A DNA stretch of 64,000 nucleotides from Stenotrophomonas_A sp035629025 (GTDB lineage: Bacteria; Pseudomonadota; Gammaproteobacteria; Xanthomonadales; Xanthomonadaceae), in contig DASPIU010000070.1 in NCBI GenBank assembly GCA_035629025.1, positions 1 to 64,000 of the forward strand, written 5' to 3'. The position numbers and the translations under genes were made by a program. The notes beneath the pieces were generated by a model. It was given only the letters and a program-made list of their open reading frames with translations. It made no database searches and was not told where the DNA came from. Position 1 is the first letter of the stretch. Each line of letters begins with the position of its first letter. Positions 18,744 to 27,375 of the stretch are shown here, piece after piece.

Positions 18744-19679
18744 TCAGGACGCGGCGTAGGCGCGCACGTCGATCGTTTCCCATGGCGGCGGCGTGCCGAG
18801 CTGTTCGACGAGGTAGTCGACCAGGGCGCGCACGCGCGGCGGCTGCTGCGAACGCGCCGGCATCACCGCGCTGATCTGCGAGGCCGGCGGCGGCCAGTCC
18901 GGCAACAGCACCTGCAGGCGGCCGGCGCGCAGGTCGTCGGCCACATGCCATAGCGAATGCAGCGCAATGCCCTGGCCGGCCAGGGCCGCGCCGCGCAGCA
19001 ATTCGCCATGATTGCTTTCAAAGCGGCTGTGCATGCGCACGCGCAGCAGGCTGGCGTCGGGTGTGGTCAGCGTCCAGGTGTCCTGGCGGCCATCGCGACC
19101 GACCAGCAACAAGCCGCCATGTCCGGCAAGTTCGTCCGGGTGTTGCGGCACGCCGTGCCGGCGCAGGTAGTCAGGCGCCGCCACCAGCGCTCGATGGTTG
19201 GCGGCGATGCGCCGGGCGACCAAGCCCGAATCCGCCAGCGGCCCGATGCGGATCGCCAGGTCGAAGCCCTGCTTGACCAGGTCAACGAGGTCGTCGCTGA
19301 GATGCGCACTGAGCGCCACGCGCGGATGGCGCGCCTGGAAACCGGCCAGCAACGGCGAAACATGCAGCAGGCCGAACGAGGCCGGCAGTGTCACCCGCAG
19401 GTTGCCGGCCACCGCTTGCGCACTCTCGCGCAGGCCTTCGGCAAGCGCTTCGAGATCCTGCACCAGCACGCGGCCGCGCTCGGCCAAGGCTTGGCCTTCG
19501 GGCGTGGGGTGCATGCGCCGCGTGGTCCGGTGCAGCAGGCGTACGCCGAGCGTGCGCTCCAGCCGTTGCAGACGCTGGCTGGCGACCGCCACCGACAGGT
19601 CCAGGCTGCGCGCGGCCGCCGAAATGGAGCCCTGGTCGAGCACGCGCAGGAACAGGGCGATATCGCCGAGACGGTCCAT
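18744..19679 (-). CDS. LysR family transcriptional regulator
   Basis: A 311-residue LysR-type regulator. The winged helix occupies residues 1-60 (FLRVLDQGSISAAARSLDLS, then LERTLGVRLLHRTTRRMHPT). The effector domain includes FDLAIRIGPLADSGLVARRI. The ATG at 19679 is the first Met matching the family; a TTG three codons upstream is unlikely. It is divergent from an aldo/keto reductase gene with 96 bases between, the usual arrangement when the LysR protein controls the neighbour. Confidence 0.93.
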   Translation of the reverse strand: MDRLGDIALFLRVLDQGSISAAARSLDLSVAVASQRLQRLERTLGVRLLHRTTRRMHPTPEGQALAERGRVLVQDLEALAEGLRESAQAVAGNLRVTLPASFGLLHVSPLLAGFQARHPRVALSAHLSDDLVDLVKQGFDLAIRIGPLADSGLVARRIAANHRALVAAPDYLRRHGVPQHPDELAGHGGLLLVGRDGRQDTWTLTTPDASLLRVRMHSRFESNHGELLRGAALAGQGIALHSLWHVADDLRAGRLQVLLPDWPPPASQISAVMPARSQQPPRVRALVDYLVEQLGTPPPWETIDVRAYAAS

Positions 19680-19775
19680 CACTCTCAAGCAAGCCTTGAA
19701 GATGAATCAGCATAGCAGGGCTTTTTGTGCAAAAGCCGGCGGCGCACCCTGACGGCCTTGTTGAGGAGAACCGCC

Positions 19776-20807
19776 ATGGAATATCGACTGTTGGGACGTT
19801 CGGGTTTCAAGGTGCCGGCCCTGGGCTTCGGCGCTGGCACGTTTGGTGGCAAGGGGCCGCTGTTCTCGGCGTGGGGCGATGCGGGGGTGGAACAGGCGCG
19901 GCGGATGATCGATGTCGCGCTGGAGGCCGGCGTGACCCTGTTCGATACCGCTGACGTGTATTCCGATGGCGCTTCGGAGGAAATCCTCGGCGCGGCGCTG
20001 CAAGGCCGGCGCGAGCAGGCGATCCTTTCCACCAAGACCGGCCTGCGCCTGGGCGATGGCCCCAACGATGCCGGCGCCTCGCGCTGGCGGCTGCTGCGCG
20101 CGGTGGACGACTCGCTGCGCCGCTTGCGCACCGACTACATCGACCTGCTGCAACTGCATGCCTTCGATGCGCTCACCCCGCTGGAGGAACAGCTCGCAAC
20201 CCTCGACGGCCTGGTCCGTGCCGGCAAGGTGCGCTACTTGGGTGTGTCCAATTTTGCCGGCTGGCAGTTGATGAAGGCGCTGGCGATCAGCGACGCGCGC
20301 GGCTGGTCGCGCTTTGTCGCCCATCAGGCCTATTACTCGCTGGCCGGGCGCGACTACGAATGGGAGCTGATGCCGCTTGGCTTGGACCAGGGCGTGGGCG
20401 CGGTGGTGTGGAGCCCGCTTGGCTGGGGCCGGCTCACGGGCAAGCTGCGTCGCGGCCAGCCCCTGCCCGAGCGCAGCCGCCTGCACGACACCGCCGCGGT
20501 CGGGCCAGCGATCGACGACGAACGCCTGTATGACATCGTCGAAGTGCTCGACGAGATTGCCGCCGAGACCGGGCGCAGCGTGCCGCAGATCGCGATCAAC
20601 TGGCTGCTGACGCGGCCAACCGTGAGCACCGTGCTGATTGGAGCGCGCGACGAAACCCAGCTGCGGCAGAACCTCGGGGCAGTGGGCTGGCAGCTGGAGG
20701 CCGGGCAGATCGCGCGGCTGGATGCGGTCAGCCGGGTGGAGGTGCCCTATCCGTACTACCCGTATTGGCGCGGGCAGTTTGCCGAGCGGGCGCCGGTCGC
20801 GGTGTGA
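19776..20807 (+). CDS. aldo/keto reductase
   Basis: A 343-residue NADPH-dependent oxidoreductase of the (beta/alpha)8 aldo/keto reductase superfamily. The catalytic tetrad context is visible: TLFDTADVYSDG (Asp and Tyr near residues 53-58), STKTGLRLG (Lys near 88) and LLQLHAFD (His near 128). The cofactor region VWSPLGWGRLTGKL lies in the C-terminal third. The N-terminal MEYRLLGRSGFKVPALGFG is standard. GAGGAG precedes the ATG. The gene is likely under the divergent LysR regulator. Physiological substrate unknown. Confidence 0.92.
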   Translation: MEYRLLGRSGFKVPALGFGAGTFGGKGPLFSAWGDAGVEQARRMIDVALEAGVTLFDTADVYSDGASEEILGAALQGRREQAILSTKTGLRLGDGPNDAGASRWRLLRAVDDSLRRLRTDYIDLLQLHAFDALTPLEEQLATLDGLVRAGKVRYLGVSNFAGWQLMKALAISDARGWSRFVAHQAYYSLAGRDYEWELMPLGLDQGVGAVVWSPLGWGRLTGKLRRGQPLPERSRLHDTAAVGPAIDDERLYDIVEVLDEIAAETGRSVPQIAINWLLTRPTVSTVLIGARDETQLRQNLGAVGWQLEAGQIARLDAVSRVEVPYPYYPYWRGQFAERAPVAV

Positions 20808-20811
20808 CGCC

Positions 20812-20926
20812 AGAATCGTTTCAGGAATCGTTACATGGCGGCGGCGGTCTGCGACCAGAACTTATTGATTTACAAGAAGTTCTGATACGATATCGGCGAA
20901 GAATCGTAACGGAGATCGTTACATGG
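20812..20926 (+). promoter_or_regulatory. promoter of the YjjJ-like gene flanked by 27-bp direct repeats
   Basis: An AT-rich island in GC-rich DNA. An extended -10 (TG-A-TACGAT, 20883-20891) is preceded by TATTGA at 20863-20868 with a 17-base spacer. Two 27-base segments, 20812-20838 and 20900-20926, match at 22 positions and each ends in ATCGTTACATGG. The second includes the ribosome site and start codon and contains the inverted pair GTAAC/GTTAC (20906-20922). The first ends in an ATG opening a 16-codon reading MAAAVCDQNLLIYKKF whose stop is at 20883-20885. The repeats look like operators for the helix-turn-helix at the N terminus of the gene product. Confidence 0.5.
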
Positions 20927-22299
20927 CCGCGACACCGCATCCCGAAGCCGAGCGCATACGCCAGTTGCTGCGAAGCCGCGGTCGCCTGGCCGCGGCCGAC
21001 TTGCTGCAGACCCTGGAGATCAGCCGGCCCACGCTGGGCCGCCTGGTGACCGCCGACCCGTCCATCGTGCGCTTGGGCAAGGCGCGGGCCACCCAATATG
21101 CCCTGCGCCATGAGATTCGCGGCGAATCGCAGTGGCCGCTGTACCGGATGAGGCCGGATGCCCGGATCGAGCCGCTGGGCACGCTGTTGGCGCTGGACCG
21201 CGGCGAGTTCGCGCTGGAGTCGACGCAACCCCGACCCGTGCTGATGCACCCGCCGTTTGAGCGCGGCATCTATCCGGACGTGCCCTGGTTTCTCGACGAC
21301 CTGCGGCCCAACGGCTTCCTCGGCCGCACTTATGCGCACCGGGTGGCCGAGGAACTGCGGGTGCCGTCCGACCTGAAGGTGTGGAATGCCGGCCACATCA
21401 TCGCCGCCTTGTTGCACGGTGGCTCCACGCAAAGCGGTGACCTGATCCTGGGTGACCAGGCGATGGCGCGCGCGCTGCGGGAACTGCGCGACCCTCCGGA
21501 TCGGGTAGAGGGTGCGGACAGGCTGGCGCGCTATCCGCAGTTTGCCGCCGAGGTCCTGCGCGGGGAGCCGCCCGGCTGCTCGCCCGGCGGCGAGCAGGCG
21601 AAGTTCACCGCGACGGTGGAAGACGGCTCAGCCCAACACGCGGTGATCGTGAAGTTCAGTCACGGCGACGACAGCCCGGCAGCGCGGCGCTGGGCCACGC
21701 TGCTGCGCTGCGAAGCCCTGGCCGCCAGCGTGCTGGCCAGCCGCGGTATCGCCGCCGCGGAAACGAGCCTGCTTGAAAGCAACGGCCAGCTGTTCCTGGA
21801 GTCGCGCCGTTTCGACCGCACGCCCGGCCTCGGTCGGCGCGGCTTCATTTCGCTGGCGGCGCTCGACGCGGCGTTCTACGGCGAGGCAAGCATCTCGTGG
21901 TGGCGCTTTGCCGACATGCTCGAGCGTGATGGCTGGCTGGGCGCCGACGATGCGCTGGCCCTGCGCCGCGTGAGCTGGTTCGGCGCACTCATCGACAACA
22001 CCGACATGCACCTGGGCAATTTCGGACTGATGCTGGACGAGGCGTTGCCGCTGAGCGTCGCGCCGGTCTACGACATGCTGCCGATGCGCCTGCGCCCGAC
22101 TTCGCAAGGGACCGTGGTGGCGCGCGAGTACGTCGTGCCCGTGCCGGTGGCTGGACAGTACGAACATTGGCGCTGGGCGGCCGAGGCGGCGCTCGAGTTC
22201 TGGCAGCGCGTGCAGGGCACGGCGCAGATCGAGCCCGAAGTCCAGGCGTTCGCGCAGCGTGCCGCGAGCGAGATTCGCCAGCTGGCCAATCACCTCTGA
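20923..22299 (+). CDS. yjjJ: HipA-family kinase, YjjJ-like, with own HTH domain
   Basis: A 458-residue protein. Residues about 8-60 form a winged helix-turn-helix (LLRSRGRLAAADLLQTLEIS, RPTLGRL). The rest is the HipA-type Ser/Thr kinase. The catalytic loop is DNTDMHLGN with Asp358 and Asn366, and the metal-binding Asp is in VYDML at 384. In HipBA modules the DNA-binding antitoxin is a separate gene. YjjJ-type proteins carry a DNA-binding domain in the same chain and occur alone, as here. Known HipA kinases phosphorylate glutamyl-tRNA synthetase; the YjjJ target is not established to my knowledge. GGAG precedes the ATG at 20923. Confidence 0.85.
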   Translation: MAATPHPEAERIRQLLRSRGRLAAADLLQTLEISRPTLGRLVTADPSIVRLGKARATQYALRHEIRGESQWPLYRMRPDARIEPLGTLLALDRGEFALESTQPRPVLMHPPFERGIYPDVPWFLDDLRPNGFLGRTYAHRVAEELRVPSDLKVWNAGHIIAALLHGGSTQSGDLILGDQAMARALRELRDPPDRVEGADRLARYPQFAAEVLRGEPPGCSPGGEQAKFTATVEDGSAQHAVIVKFSHGDDSPAARRWATLLRCEALAASVLASRGIAAAETSLLESNGQLFLESRRFDRTPGLGRRGFISLAALDAAFYGEASISWWRFADMLERDGWLGADDALALRRVSWFGALIDNTDMHLGNFGLMLDEALPLSVAPVYDMLPMRLRPTSQGTVVAREYVVPVPVAGQYEHWRWAAEAALEFWQRVQGTAQIEPEVQAFAQRAASEIRQLANHL

Positions 22300-22317
22300 G
22301 TCAACGCGCTTGCATCC

Positions 22318-22340
22318 CGCCCCGGCCCGGCGCCGGGGCG
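22318..22340. terminator. GC hairpin between convergent genes
   Basis: An 8-bp perfect stem, CGCCCCGG / CCGGGGCG, with a 7-base loop lies in the 52-base gap between the ends of the YjjJ-like gene and fbp. It has no T-tract on either strand, so it is a terminator-like or 3'-protecting structure at most. Confidence 0.4.
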
Positions 22341-22351
22341 GCAACCGTTGC

Positions 22352-23368
22352 TCAGTCTTTCGCTTCGTCAAACACCAGGTGGTACTTCACCGCCTCGGCC
22401 ACTTCCTGCCGCGAGCCCAAGAACACCGGCACGCGCTGGTGCAGGTGGTCCGGTTGCAGGTCCAGGATCGGGGTGCGACCGGTGCTGGCCAGGCCGCCAG
22501 CCTGTTCGACCAGCATGCCCATCGGGTTGGCTTCATACATCAGGCGCAGCTTGCCGGCCTTGCCCGGGTCCTTGCGGTCCCACGGGTAGATGAAGATGCC
22601 GCCGCGGGTCAGGATGCGGTGCACGTCGGCGACCATGCTGGCGATCCAGCGCATGTTGAAGTCCTTCTTGCGCGGGCCGTCCTTGCCGGCGAGCAGGTCG
22701 GCGACATAGGCCTGCATCGGCGCTTCCCAGTGCCGCTGATTGGACATGTTGATCGCAAATTCCTTGGTCTCCTCCGGAATGCGCATGTCCGCCTGGGTCA
22801 GCAGGAACGAGCCTTCCTCGCGCTCCAGGGTGAAGGCGTGCGTGCCATGGCCCAGCGTCAGCACCAGCATCGTGCTCGGCCCGTAGATGCAGTAGCCCGC
22901 GGCGACCTGCTCGCGGCCCGGTTGCAGGAAGTGCTCGTCGCCGGGCTTGTCCACGCCCGGCGGGCAGCGCAGGACCGAGAAGATCGTGCCGACCGAGACA
23001 TTCACGTCGATGTTGGAGCTGCCGTCCAGCGGATCAAACAGCAACAGGAAGTTGCCGCTGGGGTATTGGTCGGGGATGGGCTGGCTGTGATCCATTTCCT
23101 CCGACGCGCAGGCGGCCAGGTGGCCGCCCCAGGCATTGGCTTCGAGAAGGATGTCGTTGCTGAGCACGTCGAGCTTCTTCTGCGCCTCGCCCTGGATGTT
23201 GCCGGTGCCGGCATCGCCGAGGACGCCGCCGAGCGCGCCCTTGCTCACCGCGATGGAGATGCGCTTGCACGCGCGCGACACAATGGTGATGAGCTGGCGC
23301 AGCTCCGGCCCGATGCGGTTGGCCTGTTGTTCTTCGATCAGGAAGCGGGTCAGCGAGGTTCGCGACAT
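22352..23368 (-). CDS. fbp: class I fructose-1,6-bisphosphatase
   Basis: A 338-residue enzyme that hydrolyses fructose 1,6-bisphosphate to fructose 6-phosphate, needed for gluconeogenesis, including growth on the pyruvate and glyceraldehyde 3-phosphate released by pectin breakdown. The metal-binding signature DPLDGSSNIDVN, the ASEE motif shortly before it, and KLRLMYEANPMGMLVEQAGG near the C terminus identify class I. The ATG at 23368 fits the family N terminus (MSRTSLTRFLIEEQ). It is transcribed away from the aminotransferase terminator. Confidence 0.96.
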   Translation of the reverse strand: MSRTSLTRFLIEEQQANRIGPELRQLITIVSRACKRISIAVSKGALGGVLGDAGTGNIQGEAQKKLDVLSNDILLEANAWGGHLAACASEEMDHSQPIPDQYPSGNFLLLFDPLDGSSNIDVNVSVGTIFSVLRCPPGVDKPGDEHFLQPGREQVAAGYCIYGPSTMLVLTLGHGTHAFTLEREEGSFLLTQADMRIPEETKEFAINMSNQRHWEAPMQAYVADLLAGKDGPRKKDFNMRWIASMVADVHRILTRGGIFIYPWDRKDPGKAGKLRLMYEANPMGMLVEQAGGLASTGRTPILDLQPDHLHQRVPVFLGSRQEVAEAVKYHLVFDEAKD

Positions 23369-23444
23369 GGAACGGACAGCCTGCGTAGGAAGTGAGCGCG
23401 CATTGTCGCATTCCCTCTCATCAGCAGGACATGAGGTGACCGCA

Positions 23445-23458
23445 TGCAAGCGCTTGCA
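23445..23458. promoter_or_regulatory. 14-bp palindrome upstream of fbp
   Basis: The perfect palindrome TGCAAGCGCTTGCA lies 77 bases upstream of the fbp start. Its central AAGCGCTT resembles LacI-family operators, which have a CG step at the dyad centre. No cognate regulator can be named. The protein binding it may be encoded outside the window. Confidence 0.45.
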
Positions 23459-23508
23459 GTCACGTCAATGACGCTTGCGCGACGTTGGCGAACGCTGTCA
23501 TCGGGCAA

Positions 23509-23541
23509 AGAAAAAAGCCGACGGCGAACCGTCGGCTTTCA
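23509..23541 (-). terminator. rho-independent terminator of the aminotransferase gene
   Basis: Read on the minus strand this is an 11-bp stem AAAGCCGACGG / CCGTCGGCTTT with a four-base loop followed by a run of T. It lies 27 bases after the stop of the aminotransferase gene. It is one of the few canonical intrinsic terminators in the window. Confidence 0.88.
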
Positions 23542-23567
23542 TGCAGTGTTGCCGGGTCTGGCAGCCG

Positions 23568-24767
23568 TCAGCTACGCGCGACCGTTGCCACGGCGTTGGC
23601 CACGTAGTCCAGGTTCTTGTGGCTCAGGGCTGCCACGCAGATGCGGCCGGTGCCGACGGCGTAGATGGCGAACTCATCGCGCAGGCGATCGACCTGCGCG
23701 CGGCTCAGGCCCGAGTACGAGAACATGCCGGCCTGGCGCTGGATGAAGGAAAACTCCGGCGCGCCGAGTTCGGCGAGCTTGGCGACCAGGCCCGCGCGCA
23801 GGGCGTGGATGCGTTCGCGCATCTCGGTCAGCTCCTGCTCCCAGGTCTGCCGCAGTTCCGGGCTGTTGAGCACGCCGGCCACCAGCGCCGCGCCGTGCGT
23901 GGACGGGCTCGAATAGATCGTGCGGATGATGCGCTTGACCTGCGATTGCACGGCCTTGGCCTGCGCGGCATCGGCCGAGACCACAGACAGCGCGCCCACG
24001 CGCTCGCCATACAGCGAGAACGACTTGGAATACGAGCTGGCAACGATGAAATCCATGTCCATGCCGGCGAGCAGGCGGATCGCATAGGCGTCTTCGTCGA
24101 TGCCCTTGTCGAAACCCTGATAGGCAATGTCCACGAACGGGAACAGGCCACGCTCCTTGAGCAGCTCGGCCACCACGCGCCATTGCTCGCGGCTGAGGTC
24201 GGCGCCGGTCGGGTTGTGGCAGCAGGCGTGCAGCAGCACCACGCTGCCGCGCTCGAGCTTGCGCAGATCGGCGAGCATGCCTTCAAAGTCCAGACCGTGG
24301 CTGGCCGCGTCGAAATAGGTGTAGTCCACGACATCGAAGCCGGCCGCGCCGAACACGGCACGGTGGTTCTCCCAGCTCGGGTTGCTGATGGCGATGGTGC
24401 GCGTGGGCAGCAGCTTGATCAGCAGGTCCGCGCCGACGCGCAGCGCGCCGCTGCCGCCAATGGTCTGCGAGGTGCTGACGCGGCCGGCCTCCAGCAGCGG
24501 CGAACCGGCCCCGAACAGCAGCTGCTGCGTGGCCAGGTCGTAGGCGGCCAGACCGTCGATCGGCAGATAGCCGCGCGGCTTGGCATCCAGCGCCAGCTGC
24601 TGCTCGATCTGGTACACCGCGCGCAGCAGCGGAATACGGCCGTTTTCGTCGTAGTAGATGCCAACGCCCAGGTTGACCTTGTTTGGGCGGGCGTCGGCGT
24701 TGTAGGCCTCGGTCAGGCCCAGGATCGGATCGCCTGGCACCTGTTGGACGTTTGCAAAGAAGGACAC
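23568..24767 (-). CDS. tyrB: aromatic amino acid aminotransferase
   Basis: A 399-residue PLP enzyme of the aspartate/tyrosine aminotransferase subgroup (class I). The PLP-lysine is Lys248 in SSYSKSFSLYGERVG; Asn185 (CHNPTG) and Asp213 (VDIAYQGF) contact the cofactor; Arg256 follows. It moves amino groups between aromatic amino acids or aspartate and 2-oxoglutarate in the cytoplasm. The start is a GTG at 24767, which gives the family N terminus SFFANVQQVPGDPILGL. Upstream sequence in frame is not conserved-looking. Aspartate versus aromatic preference is not certain from sequence. Confidence 0.9.
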   Translation of the reverse strand: MSFFANVQQVPGDPILGLTEAYNADARPNKVNLGVGIYYDENGRIPLLRAVYQIEQQLALDAKPRGYLPIDGLAAYDLATQQLLFGAGSPLLEAGRVSTSQTIGGSGALRVGADLLIKLLPTRTIAISNPSWENHRAVFGAAGFDVVDYTYFDAASHGLDFEGMLADLRKLERGSVVLLHACCHNPTGADLSREQWRVVAELLKERGLFPFVDIAYQGFDKGIDEDAYAIRLLAGMDMDFIVASSYSKSFSLYGERVGALSVVSADAAQAKAVQSQVKRIIRTIYSSPSTHGAALVAGVLNSPELRQTWEQELTEMRERIHALRAGLVAKLAELGAPEFSFIQRQAGMFSYSGLSRAQVDRLRDEFAIYAVGTGRICVAALSHKNLDYVANAVATVARS

Positions 24768-24922
24768 GGCGGTACTCGCTGGAGACGGAAAGAGGGGGTG
24801 CTTCCGGTTCGCTTCGCGCGCGGTGCGGGCAAAGCGCTTAATCGTAACAAAGCCGCGCGCGGACCGGGGCCCGTGAAGGGAGCGAGAGCGCGCTGCGCAG
24901 GCCGTTGGGTCACAATCGGCCG

Positions 24923-27067
24923 ATGCTCCCATCGTGTCATCTGAAACTCCTGGCCGGTGCCTGTGTGCTTGCCGGTCTTGGCGTCGTCCCCGCGTGCGTG
25001 GCGCCGGCCTGGGCCGCGCCGGCCGATATCGCCGCGCTGCCCACCGTGCAGGTGGAGGCCGCGCGCGTGCGTGGCGTCGACCCGTTCGACCTGCCGGCTT
25101 CCTTCGACAGCGTCAGCGTCGAAGCCGCCGCTGACCGCCGCGGCGCGCAGGCCTCCGAACTGCTCGATGGCCTGCCCGGCGTGGTCGCGCGCGACCGCCA
25201 GAACTACGCCCAGGACACGCAGCTGTCGATCCGCGGCTTCGGCGCGCGCTCGACCTTCGGGGTGCGCGGCGTCCGCCTGTACGTCGATGGCGTGCCGGCG
25301 ACCATGCCCGACGGCCAGGGCCAGCTCTCGCACTTCAATGTGATGGGCGCCGAGCGCGTGGACGTGCTGCGCGGCCCATTCTCGGCGCTGTACGGCAATG
25401 CCTCCGGCGGCGTCGTGCAATGGTGGAGCGGCCAGGGCGCGGCCGGTGATCCCTGGCGCCTGCGTGCGACCTGGAGCGGCGATGACACCTTTACCGCCGG
25501 CGCGCAGTTGCGCGGTGCCCGCGGCCCGTTCGACTACAACCTGGCCGCGAGCCATTTTGAAACCGGAGGCTGGCGCGACCACAGCCGCGCGCGGCGCGAG
25601 TCAATCAACGGCCGCTTCGGCTGGTCACTGGAGGAGGGCCGTACCTTGACGCTGGTGCTCAACTACCTCGACGCACCAGACGCGCAGGACCCACTGGGTC
25701 TGAGCCGGGCGCAGTTCGCCGCCGACCCGCGCCAGGCCACCGCCGCGGCGACCCAATTCAATACCCGCAAGTCGGTGCGCCAGTCCCAGGCCGGGCTGGT
25801 CTACGAGCAACAGGCCGGGGCCGGCAGCCTGCGGCTGATGGGCTATGCGGGGCAGCGCGAGGTCGAGCAATACCTGGCCGTGCCCGTGGCGGTGCAGGCC
25901 AACCCCCTGCACGCTGGCGGCGTGGTGGACCTGGATGGCGACTACGGCGGCGTGGATGCGCGCTGGTCCTGGCAGGGCGAGCTCGCCGGACGGCCCTTCG
26001 ATGTCACCATCGGTGCCAATGCCGACCGCCAGCGCCAACACCGCACCGGCTACGAGAACTTCGTTGGCGACACGCTCGGGGTCAGGGGCGCATTGCGTCG
26101 CGACCAGCAGGATCGCGTGTCGAACGTGGACCAGTTCGCGCAGGCGTGGTGGCAATGGACCGCGCGCTGGTCGGCCTTGCTCGGCGTGCGCCACAGCCAG
26201 GTGCGCTTCCGCTCCGACGACCGCTACGTCACCGCACGCAATCCGGATGACAGTGGAAGCACCGACTACTCGGCCACCACGCCGGTGGCTGGCGTCGTGT
26301 TCCGCGCCAGCGACGGCCTGCGCCTGCATGCGTCGCTGGGCCGCGGCTTTGAGACTCCGACGTTCAACGAGCTGGGCTATCGCGCCGACGGCGGTGCCGG
26401 CCTGGCCCTGGGCCTGCGCCCGGCCACCAGCCGCAACTACGAGATCGGGGCCAAATGGCGCGGACAGGAACAGGCCGCGCTGGCCGTGGCGCTGTTCCGC
26501 GCCGACACCGATGACGAACTGGCGGTGGCCAGCAACACCAATGGCCGCAGCACCTACCGCAACATCGGGCGCACCCGCCGCCAGGGTGTCGAAGCGAGCT
26601 GGGCGCAGCCGCTGACCGGACGCACCCAGCTGGCCTTGGCCTACACCTGGCTGCAGGCCACCGTGCGCGAGGGCTACGCGGTGTGCGCCAGCAGTGGCTG
26701 CGCCACGCCAACGGCCTGGGTCGGGCCGGGCACGCGCTTGCCCGGCGTGCCGCGGCAGCAGCTTTCGGCGCGCTGGTCGTGGACGCCCGCGCCATGGGCG
26801 CTGGCCATCGAGATTGATGCCGCGGGCAGTACCCCGGTCAACGACCTTGGCAGTGAGGCCGCGCCGGGCTACGGCCTGCTGGCGCTGGAGGCTTCGCGCG
26901 AATGGCAGGCCGCGCTGGGCACGTTGCGCGCTTTTGTCCGCGTCGACAATGTGCTGGACCGCGACTACGTCGGCTCGGTGATCGTCAACGACGGCAATGG
27001 CCGCTATTACGAGCCCGGGCCTGGCCGCACCGCCTTGCTGGGCCTGGAGTGGCGCTTCCTGCCCTGA
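24923..27067 (+). CDS. TonB-dependent outer-membrane receptor
   Basis: A 714-residue receptor. A signal peptide (LAGACVLAGLGVVPACVAPAWA) ends about residue 32. A TonB-box-like PTVQVEAARV and the plug domain follow, with the signature SIRGFGARSTFGVRGVRLYV and VDVLRGPFSALYGNASGGV. The barrel ends in the usual aromatic C terminus (LLGLEWRFLP). The plug is of the siderophore/metal-chelate type rather than the long carbohydrate type seen twice elsewhere in this window. The ligand cannot be told. No regulatory Fur-box was recognised. The ATG at 24923 was chosen over a TTG six codons upstream. Confidence 0.88.
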   Translation: MLPSCHLKLLAGACVLAGLGVVPACVAPAWAAPADIAALPTVQVEAARVRGVDPFDLPASFDSVSVEAAADRRGAQASELLDGLPGVVARDRQNYAQDTQLSIRGFGARSTFGVRGVRLYVDGVPATMPDGQGQLSHFNVMGAERVDVLRGPFSALYGNASGGVVQWWSGQGAAGDPWRLRATWSGDDTFTAGAQLRGARGPFDYNLAASHFETGGWRDHSRARRESINGRFGWSLEEGRTLTLVLNYLDAPDAQDPLGLSRAQFAADPRQATAAATQFNTRKSVRQSQAGLVYEQQAGAGSLRLMGYAGQREVEQYLAVPVAVQANPLHAGGVVDLDGDYGGVDARWSWQGELAGRPFDVTIGANADRQRQHRTGYENFVGDTLGVRGALRRDQQDRVSNVDQFAQAWWQWTARWSALLGVRHSQVRFRSDDRYVTARNPDDSGSTDYSATTPVAGVVFRASDGLRLHASLGRGFETPTFNELGYRADGGAGLALGLRPATSRNYEIGAKWRGQEQAALAVALFRADTDDELAVASNTNGRSTYRNIGRTRRQGVEASWAQPLTGRTQLALAYTWLQATVREGYAVCASSGCATPTAWVGPGTRLPGVPRQQLSARWSWTPAPWALAIEIDAAGSTPVNDLGSEAAPGYGLLALEASREWQAALGTLRAFVRVDNVLDRDYVGSVIVNDGNGRYYEPGPGRTALLGLEWRFLP

Positions 27068-27145
27068 ACACTGCCGCCGTATGCAACTTGCTCTACCGGC
27101 GCGCCCTATCTACAGTCTTTTTACGTACACGCCGTCGGGGGCTGC

Positions 27146-27280
27146 ATGGCGACTAGTGCTGATCGGCTCGAATTCCGTCTCGAGCTCCAGGACAAAAAGG
27201 AAATCGAACATGCCGCGGAACTGGGGGGAAGAAACTCAGCGCGGCAGCGCGCTGTCGACAAGGGAGCTGCCGGGAGGTGA
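27146..27280 (+). pseudogene. truncated DUF1778 (TacA-like) antitoxin relic
   Basis: A 44-codon reading beginning MATSADRLEFRLELQDKK and EIEHAAELGGR is a close fit to the N-terminal ribbon-helix-helix part of DUF1778 antitoxins, which are about 90 residues long. After the GGR turn the family sequence (normally SVSAFV and a long helix) is lost, and the reading ends after a further 15 unrelated residues. It looks like an internal deletion or frameshift. The 3' end overlaps the start of a truncated GNAT toxin, as in intact TacAT operons. The upstream gap (27068-27145) is AT-richer and holds TACGTACA, a plausible remnant operator. Confidence 0.6.
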
Positions 27281-27360
27281 CGTTGCGGTTGCAGCGCCTT
27301 GCGCGCACGCACGATCGTGCTGGTTTCACCTGCGGCGTGCCTGGCCTGGATGCCTTCTAG
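27277..27360 (+). pseudogene. truncated GNAT-family (TacT-like) toxin relic
   Basis: A GTG start overlaps the antitoxin stop (GTGA), with GGGAGG just before. The 27 residues begin MTLRLQRLARTHDRAGF and continue TCGVPGLDAF, matching the N terminus of TacT-type acetyltransferase toxins, where a His-Asp-Arg turn and FxCGxxxLD are conserved. A TAG stop follows directly; the remaining 130 or so residues of the acetyltransferase are absent. With the antitoxin piece this is the footprint of an inactivated toxin-antitoxin pair. Confidence 0.6.
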
Positions 27361-27375
27361 GCTGAGCCGGCGCTC

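Noticed and set aside
20835..20885. A 16-codon leader peptide before the YjjJ-like gene as a real gene
   Set aside because: Its stop coincides with the -10 region of the likely promoter, so it would not be on the main transcript. The repeat is better explained as an operator.
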